Positions 16,181 through 24,922 of a stretch of 64,000 bases of DNA are shown here, piece by piece. The stretch's first letter is position 1. Each line of letters starts with the position of its first letter. The DNA lies in the NCBI GenBank assembly GCA_047633195.1, contig JBLIEU010000011.1, positions 1-64,000 on the forward strand, written 5' to 3'. The notes under the pieces are model-generated. The model saw only the letters and a program-made list of their open reading frames with translations. It did no database searches and was not told the origin of the DNA. Both the position numbers and the translations under genes were made by a program. The DNA comes from JAKVAV01 sp047633195. GTDB taxonomy: Bacteria; Bacteroidota; Bacteroidia; Flavobacteriales_D; Cryomorphaceae.

Positions 16181-16538
16181 ACCAGGAGAAACCAAGAAAG
16201 CTAAAAAGCGCGGCCTCGCCAAGGGGTTGAGCTCCCTGCTGAGCGGAGACTTCTTGACGCGCAGTTTGGTGCAAGCCAACCTGCCATTCATTTTTTATAT
16301 GGTTGTCATAATGATCAGCTACATCGGCTATGGTTATTTTGCTGAGAAAAATGCAAAGGACTTGGTGCAAGCCGAGGCTCAATTGAGAGAAGTAAAGGCA
16401 GCCAATCTTTCGATAAACGCCCGTCTGGAAAAACTGAAGCAACAATCGCAAGTGGCTCGATCCATCAGCGATCTCGGGCTTAAAGAATCTACTGATCCGC
16501 CCAAGGTTATTCGCATTCCTAAATTCGAAGAAGAGTAA
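16173..16538 (+). CDS. FtsL-like division protein
   Basis: 121 residues: a basic cytoplasmic tail (1-30), one transmembrane helix (about 36-55) and a periplasmic coiled coil (KNAKDLVQAEAQLREVKA and on to about 98). This is the topology of FtsL, which with FtsB and FtsQ holds FtsW/FtsI at the septum. Sequence similarity to E. coli FtsL is not detectable by eye; the assignment rests on topology and the position between rsmH and ftsI, where ftsL normally lies. It overlaps rsmH by 8 bp and ends 3 bp before ftsI. Confidence 0.82.
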   Translation: MTKPGETKKAKKRGLAKGLSSLLSGDFLTRSLVQANLPFIFYMVVIMISYIGYGYFAEKNAKDLVQAEAQLREVKAANLSINARLEKLKQQSQVARSISDLGLKESTDPPKVIRIPKFEEE

Positions 16539-16541
16539 GAT

Positions 16542-18656
16542 ATGGCGGAGCGAAAAAACATCATCAACAAGGCATACCTGGTTTTCCTTGCGGTCTGTCT
16601 CTTTTCACTTTTTGTGTTGGGCAAGATTGTCATGATCCAATTTATCGAAGGAGATAAGTGGGAGGCAAAAGTGGAAAAACTCACCACCGACTTGCGGGAG
16701 ATTACACCCGTGCGTGGCAATGTGTACACTACCGATGGAAATATGCTGTCCACTTCAGTGCCCATTTATGAGATTCGAATGGATATGGAGTGCGAAGGCT
16801 TCGATGAAGAAGCTTTCGCTGAAGAAATTGATTCACTCTCTTTTCGTTTGAGTCAATTATTTGGGAATAAAACCGCAGCACAATTCAAGAATGATCTTCT
16901 CGATGCCCAGAAAGCGGGAAATCGATATTACAGAGTAAAAAGTAAAGTGGAGCACGATGAACGGCAGCAAGCCGAGAAGTTCCCCTTTTTTAGAAGGGGT
17001 CGGCTCAAAAGCGGAGTCATCTTTGAAAAAAACACCGTAAGAAAGCACCCTTTTGGAAGCTTGGCCGCGCGTACGGTTGGATACGAGCGAGATGGAGTTC
17101 GACCAGTAGGACTTGAGGGCGCTTACGATGCCGAGCTTCGCGGCGTACCCGGAAGTCGTTACGAAAAGAGATTGGCCGGAGGCACTTGGATGCCCATTGA
17201 CAATACCAACGAAGTAGAACCGCAAGACGGTTATGATGTGTATACCACCATCGACATCAACATTCAGGATGTGGCCGAAAGTGCCTTGCGCAAGCAGCTC
17301 AAGAAGCATCGAGCCCATCATGGTTGTGCTGTTTTGATGGAAGTCAAAACAGGACGGATTAAGGCCATTGCCAATCTTACTTTGAGCAAAGACAGCACTT
17401 ACCGAGAGGTATACAACTACGCCGTGGGTGAAGCTACTGAGCCTGGATCAACTTTTAAGTTGCCCGCTCTCATGGCCGCCCTCGAGGATGGTTTGTTGGA
17501 GCTGACCGATTCGATTAATACCAAAAATGGAAAGCACAAGTTTTACGACCGCATCATGCGTGATAGTAACGACAAGGGATTTGGAAAAATTGATGTAGTC
17601 ACAGCTTTTCAAAAGTCATCAAACGTGGCCATCTCTCGATTAATCTTCGATCGGTACAAGGACAATCCTAGAGAATTTGTGGATAGACTATTCAAAATGG
17701 GATTAGGCCGACCATTGGGAGTTGAAATTGCTGGAGAAGGCGAGCCAAAAATCAAGGATCCATCTGACCCAACCTGGTCGGGCACGACACTTCCGTGGAT
17801 GAGTATCGGCTACGAAACTTTGATGACTCCGCTGCAGCTTTTGACTTTCTACAATGCTGTGGCCAACGATGGCAAAATGGTGAAGCCCGCCTTTGTGGAG
17901 GATTTGAGGAGAAACGGAAAAGTGCTCAAGACTTTTGAGCCTGTAGTGATTAATTCGTCCATTGCTTCGCATGAGACTTTGAGAAAGGCGCGGCTGATGC
18001 TCGAGACTGTTGTTAGCGCTGAGGGTACTGCCTCCAACCTGCGTTTTGGTGCCTATTCCATTGCTGGAAAAACGGGGACGGCACAAATTGCCAATACCCA
18101 ATACGGCTACAAGTTCCAAGAGTCGGTGAGCTATCAAGCGTCATTCGTTGGTTATTTTCCAGCCGAAAAGCCAGAGTATACGTGTATCGTGGTGGTGAAT
18201 GGCCCTTCGAATAATGTCTATTACGGTAACCAAGTGGCTGGCCCTGTTTTCAAAGAAATCGCCGATAAAGTATTTGCCGGAAGGCTCGACCTCCATGACT
18301 TGAATGAACAAGAGCCGGCTTTGTTAGCGGTAAAGATTCCCGTTTCTAAAAGTGGTCAAAGAGAAGATCTTGATTTTATTTTCAATGAGTTTAACGTTCC
18401 CGTTAATGACGAATCAAATGGATACGCTTGGGTAACAACGCATACGGGTACAGATACGGTAACCGTCGAGCGTAGAACCATTCCCGCAGATCGGGTTCCC
18501 AATGTTGTGGGAATGGGATTGAGAGACGGACTTTTCCTGTTAGAGAAAGCTGGCCTCGATGTGCGGGTGAAAGGCAAAGGAATGATTTCGAAGCAGAGCA
18601 TAGCTCCAGGCATGAATCTGAGCAGATACGAATCCATAGAAATTGAATTGTCCTGA
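16542..18656 (+). CDS. ftsI: Septal peptidoglycan transpeptidase (PBP3/FtsI) with PASTA domain
   Basis: 704 residues. One membrane anchor (12-30), a dimerisation domain (about 50-220), then the penicillin-binding transpeptidase domain with SxxK at S303-K306, SxN at 359-361 and KTG at 510-512. Residues about 640-704 form a PASTA domain (RVPNVVGMGLRDGLFLLEKAG). It cross-links septal peptidoglycan and is the partner of FtsW in this operon. A C-terminal PASTA domain is common in Bacteroidota and Gram-positive class B enzymes but is not found in E. coli FtsI. Confidence 0.95.
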   Translation: MAERKNIINKAYLVFLAVCLFSLFVLGKIVMIQFIEGDKWEAKVEKLTTDLREITPVRGNVYTTDGNMLSTSVPIYEIRMDMECEGFDEEAFAEEIDSLSFRLSQLFGNKTAAQFKNDLLDAQKAGNRYYRVKSKVEHDERQQAEKFPFFRRGRLKSGVIFEKNTVRKHPFGSLAARTVGYERDGVRPVGLEGAYDAELRGVPGSRYEKRLAGGTWMPIDNTNEVEPQDGYDVYTTIDINIQDVAESALRKQLKKHRAHHGCAVLMEVKTGRIKAIANLTLSKDSTYREVYNYAVGEATEPGSTFKLPALMAALEDGLLELTDSINTKNGKHKFYDRIMRDSNDKGFGKIDVVTAFQKSSNVAISRLIFDRYKDNPREFVDRLFKMGLGRPLGVEIAGEGEPKIKDPSDPTWSGTTLPWMSIGYETLMTPLQLLTFYNAVANDGKMVKPAFVEDLRRNGKVLKTFEPVVINSSIASHETLRKARLMLETVVSAEGTASNLRFGAYSIAGKTGTAQIANTQYGYKFQESVSYQASFVGYFPAEKPEYTCIVVVNGPSNNVYYGNQVAGPVFKEIADKVFAGRLDLHDLNEQEPALLAVKIPVSKSGQREDLDFIFNEFNVPVNDESNGYAWVTTHTGTDTVTVERRTIPADRVPNVVGMGLRDGLFLLEKAGLDVRVKGKGMISKQSIAPGMNLSRYESIEIELS

Positions 18657-18657
18657 C

Positions 18658-20124
18658 ATGAAGTTGCTCAAAGATATATTGTATCAATCGCGAATCAAGC
18701 ATGTCAAAGGCACGACCAACGTAGCCATTGAGGTGGTAGTTTTTGATTCTCGAAAGGTGGTGGGATTCTCACTTTTTGTAGCAGTACGAGGCGAGCAAGC
18801 TGATGGACATCTCTACATCGAGAAAGCCATCGAATTGGGCGCAGTGGCCGTTGTTTGCGAAGAGCTTCCTGAAGAGCTGCGCGACGAGATTACTTACATC
18901 CAAGTGGAGAACAGTCGAGAAGCTTTGGGTCATTTGGCTGCTAATTTCTACGACAATCCTTCCAACGAACTAAAGTTGGTGGGTGTCACCGGAACCAACG
19001 GCAAGACGACCACGGCGACTATGCTCTACCGCCTATTCAAACTTTTGGGCAAGAAAGTAGGGCTGATCTCTACCGTCGAGAACCGCATCCAAAACGAAGT
19101 GATTGGCTCGACTCATACTACGCCTGATCCTGTTCAGCTGAATGAGCTATTGCGAAAAATGGTAGAAGCCAAATGTGGCTACTGTTTTATGGAAGTGAGT
19201 TCACATGCCTTGCATCAACATCGAGTGACCGGAGTTGAATTTGCTGGGGGAGTTTTTACCAATATTTCGCGTGATCACCTCGATTACCACAAGACTTTCA
19301 ACGAATACATTGCAGCGAAGAAATTGCTTTTCGATATGCTTCCTTCTTCGGCTTTTGCGCTGGTGAATCTCGACGATCGTCAAGGGGAAATCATGCTTCA
19401 AAATTGCAAGGCTAAGGAGCACAGAACCTATGCCTTAAAGGCAATGGCCGATTACAAGGCGAAAGTTATTGAAAACCTCTTTTCGGGTCTCCACGTCAAT
19501 TTGGACGGCATGGATTTGTACTCCAAGTTGGTGGGGCGATTCAATGCCTACAATATTCTTTGCGTCTACGGAGCAGCAAGATTACTCGGCGAAGAGAAGA
19601 TGGATGTCCTCACGGCTTTGAGCAATATCAATCCGGTAGCTGGTCGATTTGAGTTGATCAAAAGCACAGATGGCGTGCGTGCTATTATTGACTACGCCCA
19701 CACCCCAGATGCACTTGAAAATATTTTATCGACCGTAACGGAGATTCGCACGCACAGCGAACAAGTCATTACGGTGGTGGGTTGCGGAGGGAATCGCGAC
19801 AAAGGAAAGCGGCCTGAGATGGCTGCCATTGCTTGTAAGTACAGCGATCGTGTAATTCTCACTTCCGATAATCCACGCAATGAAGATCCCCAAAGTATTG
19901 TTAATGACATGAAAGCAGGTGTGGAGCCTGTTAACTACAAAAAGACCAATACGATCCTGGATCGAGCCGAAGCCATTCGCATGGCCTGTGGCCTCGCTCA
20001 AGTAGACGACATTGTTCTCATTGCTGGAAAAGGCCATGAGAAATACCAGGAGATTAAAGGGGAGAGGTTTCCATTTGATGATCTCGCTATTGTAATTGAA
20101 TCCTTTAAAGAGTTGAAGAGCTAA
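18658..20124 (+). CDS. murE: UDP-MurNAc-tripeptide synthetase, meso-DAP adding
   Basis: 488 residues from the ATG at 18658, 1 bp after the ftsI stop; an in-frame upstream start at 18643 overlaps ftsI and is less likely. It adds the third stem-peptide residue. The ATP loop TGTNGKTTT is at 111-119. The C-terminal domain has DNPRNEDP, the signature of meso-diaminopimelate selectivity (lysine enzymes differ here), so the cell wall is probably of the DAP type. The stop overlaps the mraY start by 1 bp. Confidence 0.96.
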   Translation: MKLLKDILYQSRIKHVKGTTNVAIEVVVFDSRKVVGFSLFVAVRGEQADGHLYIEKAIELGAVAVVCEELPEELRDEITYIQVENSREALGHLAANFYDNPSNELKLVGVTGTNGKTTTATMLYRLFKLLGKKVGLISTVENRIQNEVIGSTHTTPDPVQLNELLRKMVEAKCGYCFMEVSSHALHQHRVTGVEFAGGVFTNISRDHLDYHKTFNEYIAAKKLLFDMLPSSAFALVNLDDRQGEIMLQNCKAKEHRTYALKAMADYKAKVIENLFSGLHVNLDGMDLYSKLVGRFNAYNILCVYGAARLLGEEKMDVLTALSNINPVAGRFELIKSTDGVRAIIDYAHTPDALENILSTVTEIRTHSEQVITVVGCGGNRDKGKRPEMAAIACKYSDRVILTSDNPRNEDPQSIVNDMKAGVEPVNYKKTNTILDRAEAIRMACGLAQVDDIVLIAGKGHEKYQEIKGERFPFDDLAIVIESFKELKS

Positions 20125-21344
20125 TGCTATACTATCTTTTCAAATACTTGGATGAAGCATATGGTATCCCGGGAGCAGGTGTATTTCAATTCATCTCTTT
20201 CAGGGCGGCTATGGCCATCATTACCTCTTTGCTGATCTCACTGGTGTTTGGGAAGTCCCTTATTTCTATGCTTCACAGAAAGCAAGTAGGGGAAACCGTT
20301 CGTGACCTTGGGCTCAAAGGCCAGATCGAGAAACAAGGAACTCCCACAATGGGAGGTCTCATTATCATCGCTGCTATTCTTATTCCAACTCTCCTCTTTT
20401 GTGAATTGGACAATATCTACATTATAGTAATGATCATTACAACGGTGGTTCTCGGAGCTATTGGTTTTTTGGATGACTACATAAAGGTGTTCAAGAAAAA
20501 CAAGAAGGGCCTTGCCGGGAAATTTAAAGTAGTTGGTCAGGTAGCCGTTGGAATCTTGGTTGGCTCTATTCTATTTTTTAATCAGGATGTGGTGAGCAAG
20601 CGAAAAGTCCTCCTCCAGAGTGCGCAAACTGGAGAGATTTCTTCGGAATGGTTTCAAGAGAAATCAGTGACAACGACCATTCCATTTATCAAGAACAACG
20701 AATTTAATTACGCATGGCTTGTTGGTTTTTTCAATAAAGAAAAAGCCGAAGATTGGGCTTGGTTGATATTTATTCCGATGGTCATATTTGTAGTAACCGC
20801 TGTTTCGAACGGGGCTAATATTACGGATGGTCTCGATGGTTTGGCCACGGGTACCTCCGCCATAATCGGAGTCGTGCTGGCCATATTTGCGTTCGTTTCG
20901 GGAAACCTCGTTTTCTCCGATTACCTCAATATTATGTTCATTCCCGAATCGGGTGAACTTACGGTCTTTATTTCGGCATTTGTGGGAGCGTGCATCGGAT
21001 TCCTTTGGTACAATTCCTTTCCAGCCCAAGTGTTTATGGGTGATACAGGGAGTTTGGCTTTGGGAGGCATCATCGCCGTTTTTGCCATTTCAATTAGAAA
21101 AGAATTGCTCATTCCGCTTTTTTGCGGAGTGTTCCTCATCGAAAATATTTCAGTGATGCTGCAAGTCAGCTACTTCAAGTACACCAAAAGGAAGTACGGC
21201 GAAGGCAGGAGGATTTTCCTCATGGCTCCCTTGCATCATCACTACCAAAAGGTAGGATACCATGAATCAAAGATCGTTTCGCGGTTTTGGATTATGGGAA
21301 TTATCCTAGCGGTTTTGTCCATCGTAACGCTTAAGCTCCGTTGA
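20124..21344 (+). CDS. mraY: Phospho-MurNAc-pentapeptide translocase
   Basis: 406 residues and about ten membrane helices. It transfers phospho-MurNAc-pentapeptide to undecaprenyl phosphate to form lipid I. Family motifs: GTPTMGGLIII, GFLDDYIKVFKKNKKGL, NGANITDGLDGLATG, MGDTGSLALGG and APLHHHYQ. At 406 residues it is longer than the E. coli enzyme (360) because of an extra segment around 165-215 between helices (SAQTGEISSEWFQEKSV), a feature I associate with Bacteroidota MraY. It overlaps murE by 1 bp and murD by 4 bp. Confidence 0.96.
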   Translation: MLYYLFKYLDEAYGIPGAGVFQFISFRAAMAIITSLLISLVFGKSLISMLHRKQVGETVRDLGLKGQIEKQGTPTMGGLIIIAAILIPTLLFCELDNIYIIVMIITTVVLGAIGFLDDYIKVFKKNKKGLAGKFKVVGQVAVGILVGSILFFNQDVVSKRKVLLQSAQTGEISSEWFQEKSVTTTIPFIKNNEFNYAWLVGFFNKEKAEDWAWLIFIPMVIFVVTAVSNGANITDGLDGLATGTSAIIGVVLAIFAFVSGNLVFSDYLNIMFIPESGELTVFISAFVGACIGFLWYNSFPAQVFMGDTGSLALGGIIAVFAISIRKELLIPLFCGVFLIENISVMLQVSYFKYTKRKYGEGRRIFLMAPLHHHYQKVGYHESKIVSRFWIMGIILAVLSIVTLKLR

Positions 21345-22675
21345 AAAAGCTACTGGTGCTCGGAGCTGGTGAAAGTGGCGCGGGTGCGGCTCTACTCGGT
21401 AAGAAATTGGGATATGATGTCTTTGTTTCTGATTCGGGAATAGTCGCGGATAAATACCAAAACGTTCTTAACAAGTCGGAAATTAAATGGGAAGAAGGAG
21501 GTCATAGCGCTGAGTTTTTCGAAGGTGCAGAGATTGTGGTAAAGAGCCCGGGTATACCGAGTGAAATTGCCACAATCAAAAACCTAAAAGAAGCAGGGGC
21601 AGAGGTGATCTCTGAGATTGAATTTGGTGCGCGTAATTCCAGCGCGAGGATCATCGGTATAACCGGAACCAACGGGAAGACGACCACCACATTACTGCTT
21701 CATCATATTTTGCAAAAAGCAGGATTGGATGTAGGTATAGCGGGTAATGTGGGCAACAGCTTCTGTGCAGAATTGGTAAAAAGGGATCGCGAATTTTTTG
21801 TGTTGGAAGTAAGCAGTTTCCAATTGGATGATGCTTATGATTTCAAGCCATACATCTCAGTAATTACAAGCATTACCCCTGATCACTTGGATCGCTACGG
21901 CTGCGAAATGAGCCGCTATGTGGATGCGAAGTTCAGAATCACACAAGCGCAAGATGAGAACGATCATTTTATCTATTCGGCGGATGATGAAGTCCTAAAT
22001 GCTGCAATAGAGAAGAGATCGCTCAAGCCAATACTTCACCCCATATCCATTAGCCGACCCGTTGAAAACGGAGCTGAATTAAAGAATGAAAAACTGATTA
22101 TAAACATCACCGATAAACTATTTGAAATGTCCATACACGACTTAGCCCTTTTGGGTAAACACAACGCTAGAAACTCCATGGCCGCAGGAGTTGCCGCCCG
22201 TATTCTCGAAATACGAAAAGAGGTGGTTCGCGAGAGCCTTGCGGATTTCCAGAATGTGGAGCATCGACTTGAATTCGTCGCCACCATTCATGGAATCCAA
22301 TTTATCAATGATTCAAAAGCCACCAACGTAAATGCCTCTTGGTATGCATTGGAAAGCATGCGCGACCCAACAGTCTGGATCGTCGGTGGAGTGGATAAGG
22401 GAAATGATTACACCATGCTCTTTGAATTAGTGAAAGAAAAGGTGAAAGCCATTATTTGCTTGGGCAAAGACAACAAGAAGATTCTCGAGGCCTTTAGCGA
22501 TAAGGTAGGTCAAATCGCCGAAGCTTCTTCTGCAAGGGAAGCGGTGGGACTTAGCTACCAGTTTGCTGAAAAGGGAGATACCGTTTTGCTTTCTCCTTGC
22601 TGCGCGAGCTTTGACCTCTTCGACAATTATGAAGATCGAGGTCAGCAGTTCAAGCACTCGGTAAGAATGCTCTAA
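21341..22675 (+). CDS. murD: UDP-MurNAc-L-alanine--D-glutamate ligase
   Basis: 444 residues from a TTG start that overlaps the mraY stop (TTGA). It adds D-glutamate to UDP-MurNAc-L-Ala. The three-domain ligase is complete: the Rossmann-like N-terminus (VLGAGESGAGAALLG), the ATP loop GITGTNGKTTT near 107-117, and the C-terminal domain with VEHRLEF, NDSKATN (323-329, K326), GGVDKG and SPCCASFDLF with S423. K326 and S423 match the D-Glu-binding lysine and serine of E. coli MurD (K348, S415). The following two genes resemble only this C-terminal domain. Confidence 0.96.
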   Translation: MKKLLVLGAGESGAGAALLGKKLGYDVFVSDSGIVADKYQNVLNKSEIKWEEGGHSAEFFEGAEIVVKSPGIPSEIATIKNLKEAGAEVISEIEFGARNSSARIIGITGTNGKTTTTLLLHHILQKAGLDVGIAGNVGNSFCAELVKRDREFFVLEVSSFQLDDAYDFKPYISVITSITPDHLDRYGCEMSRYVDAKFRITQAQDENDHFIYSADDEVLNAAIEKRSLKPILHPISISRPVENGAELKNEKLIINITDKLFEMSIHDLALLGKHNARNSMAAGVAARILEIRKEVVRESLADFQNVEHRLEFVATIHGIQFINDSKATNVNASWYALESMRDPTVWIVGGVDKGNDYTMLFELVKEKVKAIICLGKDNKKILEAFSDKVGQIAEASSAREAVGLSYQFAEKGDTVLLSPCCASFDLFDNYEDRGQQFKHSVRML

Positions 22676-22691
22676 AAATCCTTTAAAGACT

Positions 22692-23210
22692 ATGTCTATG
22701 GATCCTAAAAAGACAACAAAAGACCTCACGGAAAATCCCCTGATTCGCTCTAGAATGAAAGCGATTCAGACGGAGCGACCTTTTTCTCTCGAGCCAGCGG
22801 GAATGATTAAAGGAGTGACTTTCGTTAATGATTCTGCCGCCACCACTACCATGTCGGTGATCGAATCGTTGAGTCATTTTGAGGATCCGGTAATATGGAT
22901 AACCGAGGCCAATGATCCAGGATTTGAATTCGATGACTATGTAGAACTCCTGCGAGTTAAAGTAAAAGCCGTTGTCGTGTACGGTGAATTGACAGCAGGT
23001 TGGCATGATGCACTTTGGGATTACCTAGGCTTCTTTGTAAAGGCCGATAGTTGGGATGAGACCATCGAGTTGAGCTTGGAAATTGCGAAGGCGAATGATA
23101 CGGTGATCTTTTCGCCGGGTTGTCGAGCTTCTGAACCGTTCTCCAATTTCAAGGAACGCGGAGCCTATTTTAATCAGTTGCTCAAGATCAAGGCAAACGC
23201 AAAAGGATAA
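22692..23210 (+). CDS. Stand-alone degenerate MurD C-terminal-domain protein, copy 1
   Basis: 172 residues; an alternative ATG is two codons in. From residue 25 it aligns throughout with the C-terminal third of the MurD encoded just upstream: TERPFSL with VEHRLEF, GVTFVNDSAATT with GIQFINDSKATN, DPVIWI with DPTVWI, VKAVVVYG with VKAIICLG, and TVIFSPGCRASEPF plus NFKERGAYF with the MurD end. There is no N-terminal domain and no ATP loop. The D-Glu-binding residues are lost (K to A49, S to A146) and GGVDKG is replaced. I infer a non-catalytic protein derived from MurD by partial duplication. It sits 16 bp after murD and 3 bp before the second copy. No function is known to me. Confidence 0.82.
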   Translation: MSMDPKKTTKDLTENPLIRSRMKAIQTERPFSLEPAGMIKGVTFVNDSAATTTMSVIESLSHFEDPVIWITEANDPGFEFDDYVELLRVKVKAVVVYGELTAGWHDALWDYLGFFVKADSWDETIELSLEIAKANDTVIFSPGCRASEPFSNFKERGAYFNQLLKIKANAKG

Positions 23211-23213
23211 GAC

Positions 23214-23741
23214 ATGGTAGACGGCAAGTCATATACTATTCACAAGGGAAAGAAAAGTCAGTCGAAGACTTCCGAGGCCGCTCTCAAAAGAATGCGCGAG
23301 AGAATGGTGGTCATGGCCTACAGAATGGATTCAGTGGGGGAGGTTGATGCCGTCAGTTTTCTTAACGACAGTCGCTCAGTAGATCTTTTATCCACTAGAG
23401 ATAGCTTTAAATGTTTGGCTGGGCCTGCAGTTTGGCTCACCACTACTACATCTCACGAGCGCGATTTCGCGTTGATTGAGAAGTACATCAGTGAGAAGAT
23501 TAAAGCCATTGTGGTTTACGGAGCTGAGGCTATTGACATGCGCCTTAAGCTAGAAAAGCTGGTGAATACATTTCTAATTGTTGCGGATTTAAAAGAAGCT
23601 GTAAATGTAAGTTTCAAACTTGCTGAAGTAGGTGATTTGGTGATTTATTCACCCAGTTGTGTCGCCAAGGACGGCTACCTCAATTTCGTTGATCGAGGTC
23701 AAGCATTTGATAAATACGTTAAAGAACTGAAGAAGAGTTGA
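23214..23741 (+). CDS. Stand-alone degenerate MurD C-terminal-domain protein, copy 2
   Basis: 175 residues. A Lys/Ser-rich N-terminus (about 1-30) precedes a more diverged version of the MurD C-terminal domain: AVSFLNDSRSVD (51-57, lysine replaced by R54), PAVWLTTTT in place of the IVGGVDKG strand, KIKAIVVYG, and DLVIYSPSCVAKDGY with NFVDRGQAF. The MurD serine is A151 here. There is no ATP loop, so ligase activity is not expected. It shares IKAIVVYG-type and FxDRGxxF features with copy 1, which suggests the two arose by tandem duplication and then diverged. It overlaps the ftsW start by 4 bp, so it is embedded in the operon and translated with ftsW. Confidence 0.8.
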   Translation: MVDGKSYTIHKGKKSQSKTSEAALKRMRERMVVMAYRMDSVGEVDAVSFLNDSRSVDLLSTRDSFKCLAGPAVWLTTTTSHERDFALIEKYISEKIKAIVVYGAEAIDMRLKLEKLVNTFLIVADLKEAVNVSFKLAEVGDLVIYSPSCVAKDGYLNFVDRGQAFDKYVKELKKS

Positions 23742-24922
23742 ATAAAATTTGGACGACATATCTTAAAGGGGACAAGGTCATTTGGATGGTCTGTCTCATT
23801 CTCGGGATGGTATCGCTTCTTGCGGTGTATTCCAGTATTTCGTCCTTGGCATACAAGTACACTCAAGGCAATACGCTCTATTATCTCTTCAAGCATGGCA
23901 TTATGCTCGCTTCGGGCTTCTTCATCATGTACCTCATTCACAAAGTCAATTACCGTTACTTCTCTCGTTTGTCGCAAATAGCGGTGTGGTTTGCGGCCGC
24001 CTTGCTAGTGCTCACGTTGATTCTCGGTGTGAATATCAACGATGCCAGTCGTTGGCTCAAAATACCCATTATAAATCAAAACTTTCAAACCTCAGATTTC
24101 GCCAAGATCGCTCTTGTAGCTTACGTGTCTCGGATGCTGGTCGTAAACCAGAACAATCTACACAGTTTCAGAGATGGACTTCTCCCTATTCTTGTTCCGA
24201 TCGGCTTAATTTGTGGTTTAATCTTGCCCGCTAATTTCTCTACAGCGGCCCTCTTATTCTTCGTTTGTTTTACCCTCCTTTTCATTGGCGGGATTCCTTT
24301 TAAACACCTCTTGGCAGTGTTGGGAATCTCGGCGGCATGCTTTGCTTTAATGCTTAGTCTTTCTTCGGTAGCCCCTAATTTGTTGCCACGTGTCGAAACG
24401 TGGAAGACCAGGCTCATGAGCTTCGAATCGGGAGATAGCGAAGCCAATTACCAGGTCGAACACGCCATGATGGCCATCCATTCGGGAGGCCTATTTCCCT
24501 CAGGGCCAGGATCTGGTGATTCCAGAAACTACCTGCCTCACCCTTATTCGGATATGATCTACGCTTTTATCATCGAGGAGTATGGAGCTATCATAGGAGG
24601 TTTTGGAATGCTCTTACTCTACTTGATTTTTCTCTATCGAAGTATCAAGGTCAGCAATGCCTGCGAACGCGATTTCGGCACACTGCTAGTCATTGGTCTG
24701 AGTTTTTTGCTCGCCTTCCAGGCATTTATAAATATGGGCGTCGCGGTGAGCATTTTGCCCGTTACTGGTCAACCATTGCCCTTGGTCAGCATGGGTGGAA
24801 CCTCCATTTGGTTTACCTGTTTGGCAGTGGGAATGATATTGAGCGTAAGCCGCACAAATATTGAAGGAGATACCGTCAAGGAAAAAAAACGAGTTAAAAG
24901 AAAGAGCTATGCCGTCGCCTAG
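23738..24922 (+). CDS. ftsW: Septal peptidoglycan glycosyltransferase FtsW (SEDS family)
   Basis: 394 residues, about ten membrane helices, from a TTG start overlapping the previous stop (TTGA). SEDS motifs are seen in NDASRWLKIP, QTSDFAKIALVAYVSR, the loop YLPHPYSDMIYAFIIEEYG and LPVTGQPLPLVSMGGTS. FtsW polymerises lipid II at the septum with FtsI, which is in the same operon. The C-terminus is basic and cytoplasmic (KEKKRVKRKS). The last 14 bp overlap murG. Confidence 0.94.
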   Translation: MNKIWTTYLKGDKVIWMVCLILGMVSLLAVYSSISSLAYKYTQGNTLYYLFKHGIMLASGFFIMYLIHKVNYRYFSRLSQIAVWFAAALLVLTLILGVNINDASRWLKIPIINQNFQTSDFAKIALVAYVSRMLVVNQNNLHSFRDGLLPILVPIGLICGLILPANFSTAALLFFVCFTLLFIGGIPFKHLLAVLGISAACFALMLSLSSVAPNLLPRVETWKTRLMSFESGDSEANYQVEHAMMAIHSGGLFPSGPGSGDSRNYLPHPYSDMIYAFIIEEYGAIIGGFGMLLLYLIFLYRSIKVSNACERDFGTLLVIGLSFLLAFQAFINMGVAVSILPVTGQPLPLVSMGGTSIWFTCLAVGMILSVSRTNIEGDTVKEKKRVKRKSYAVA

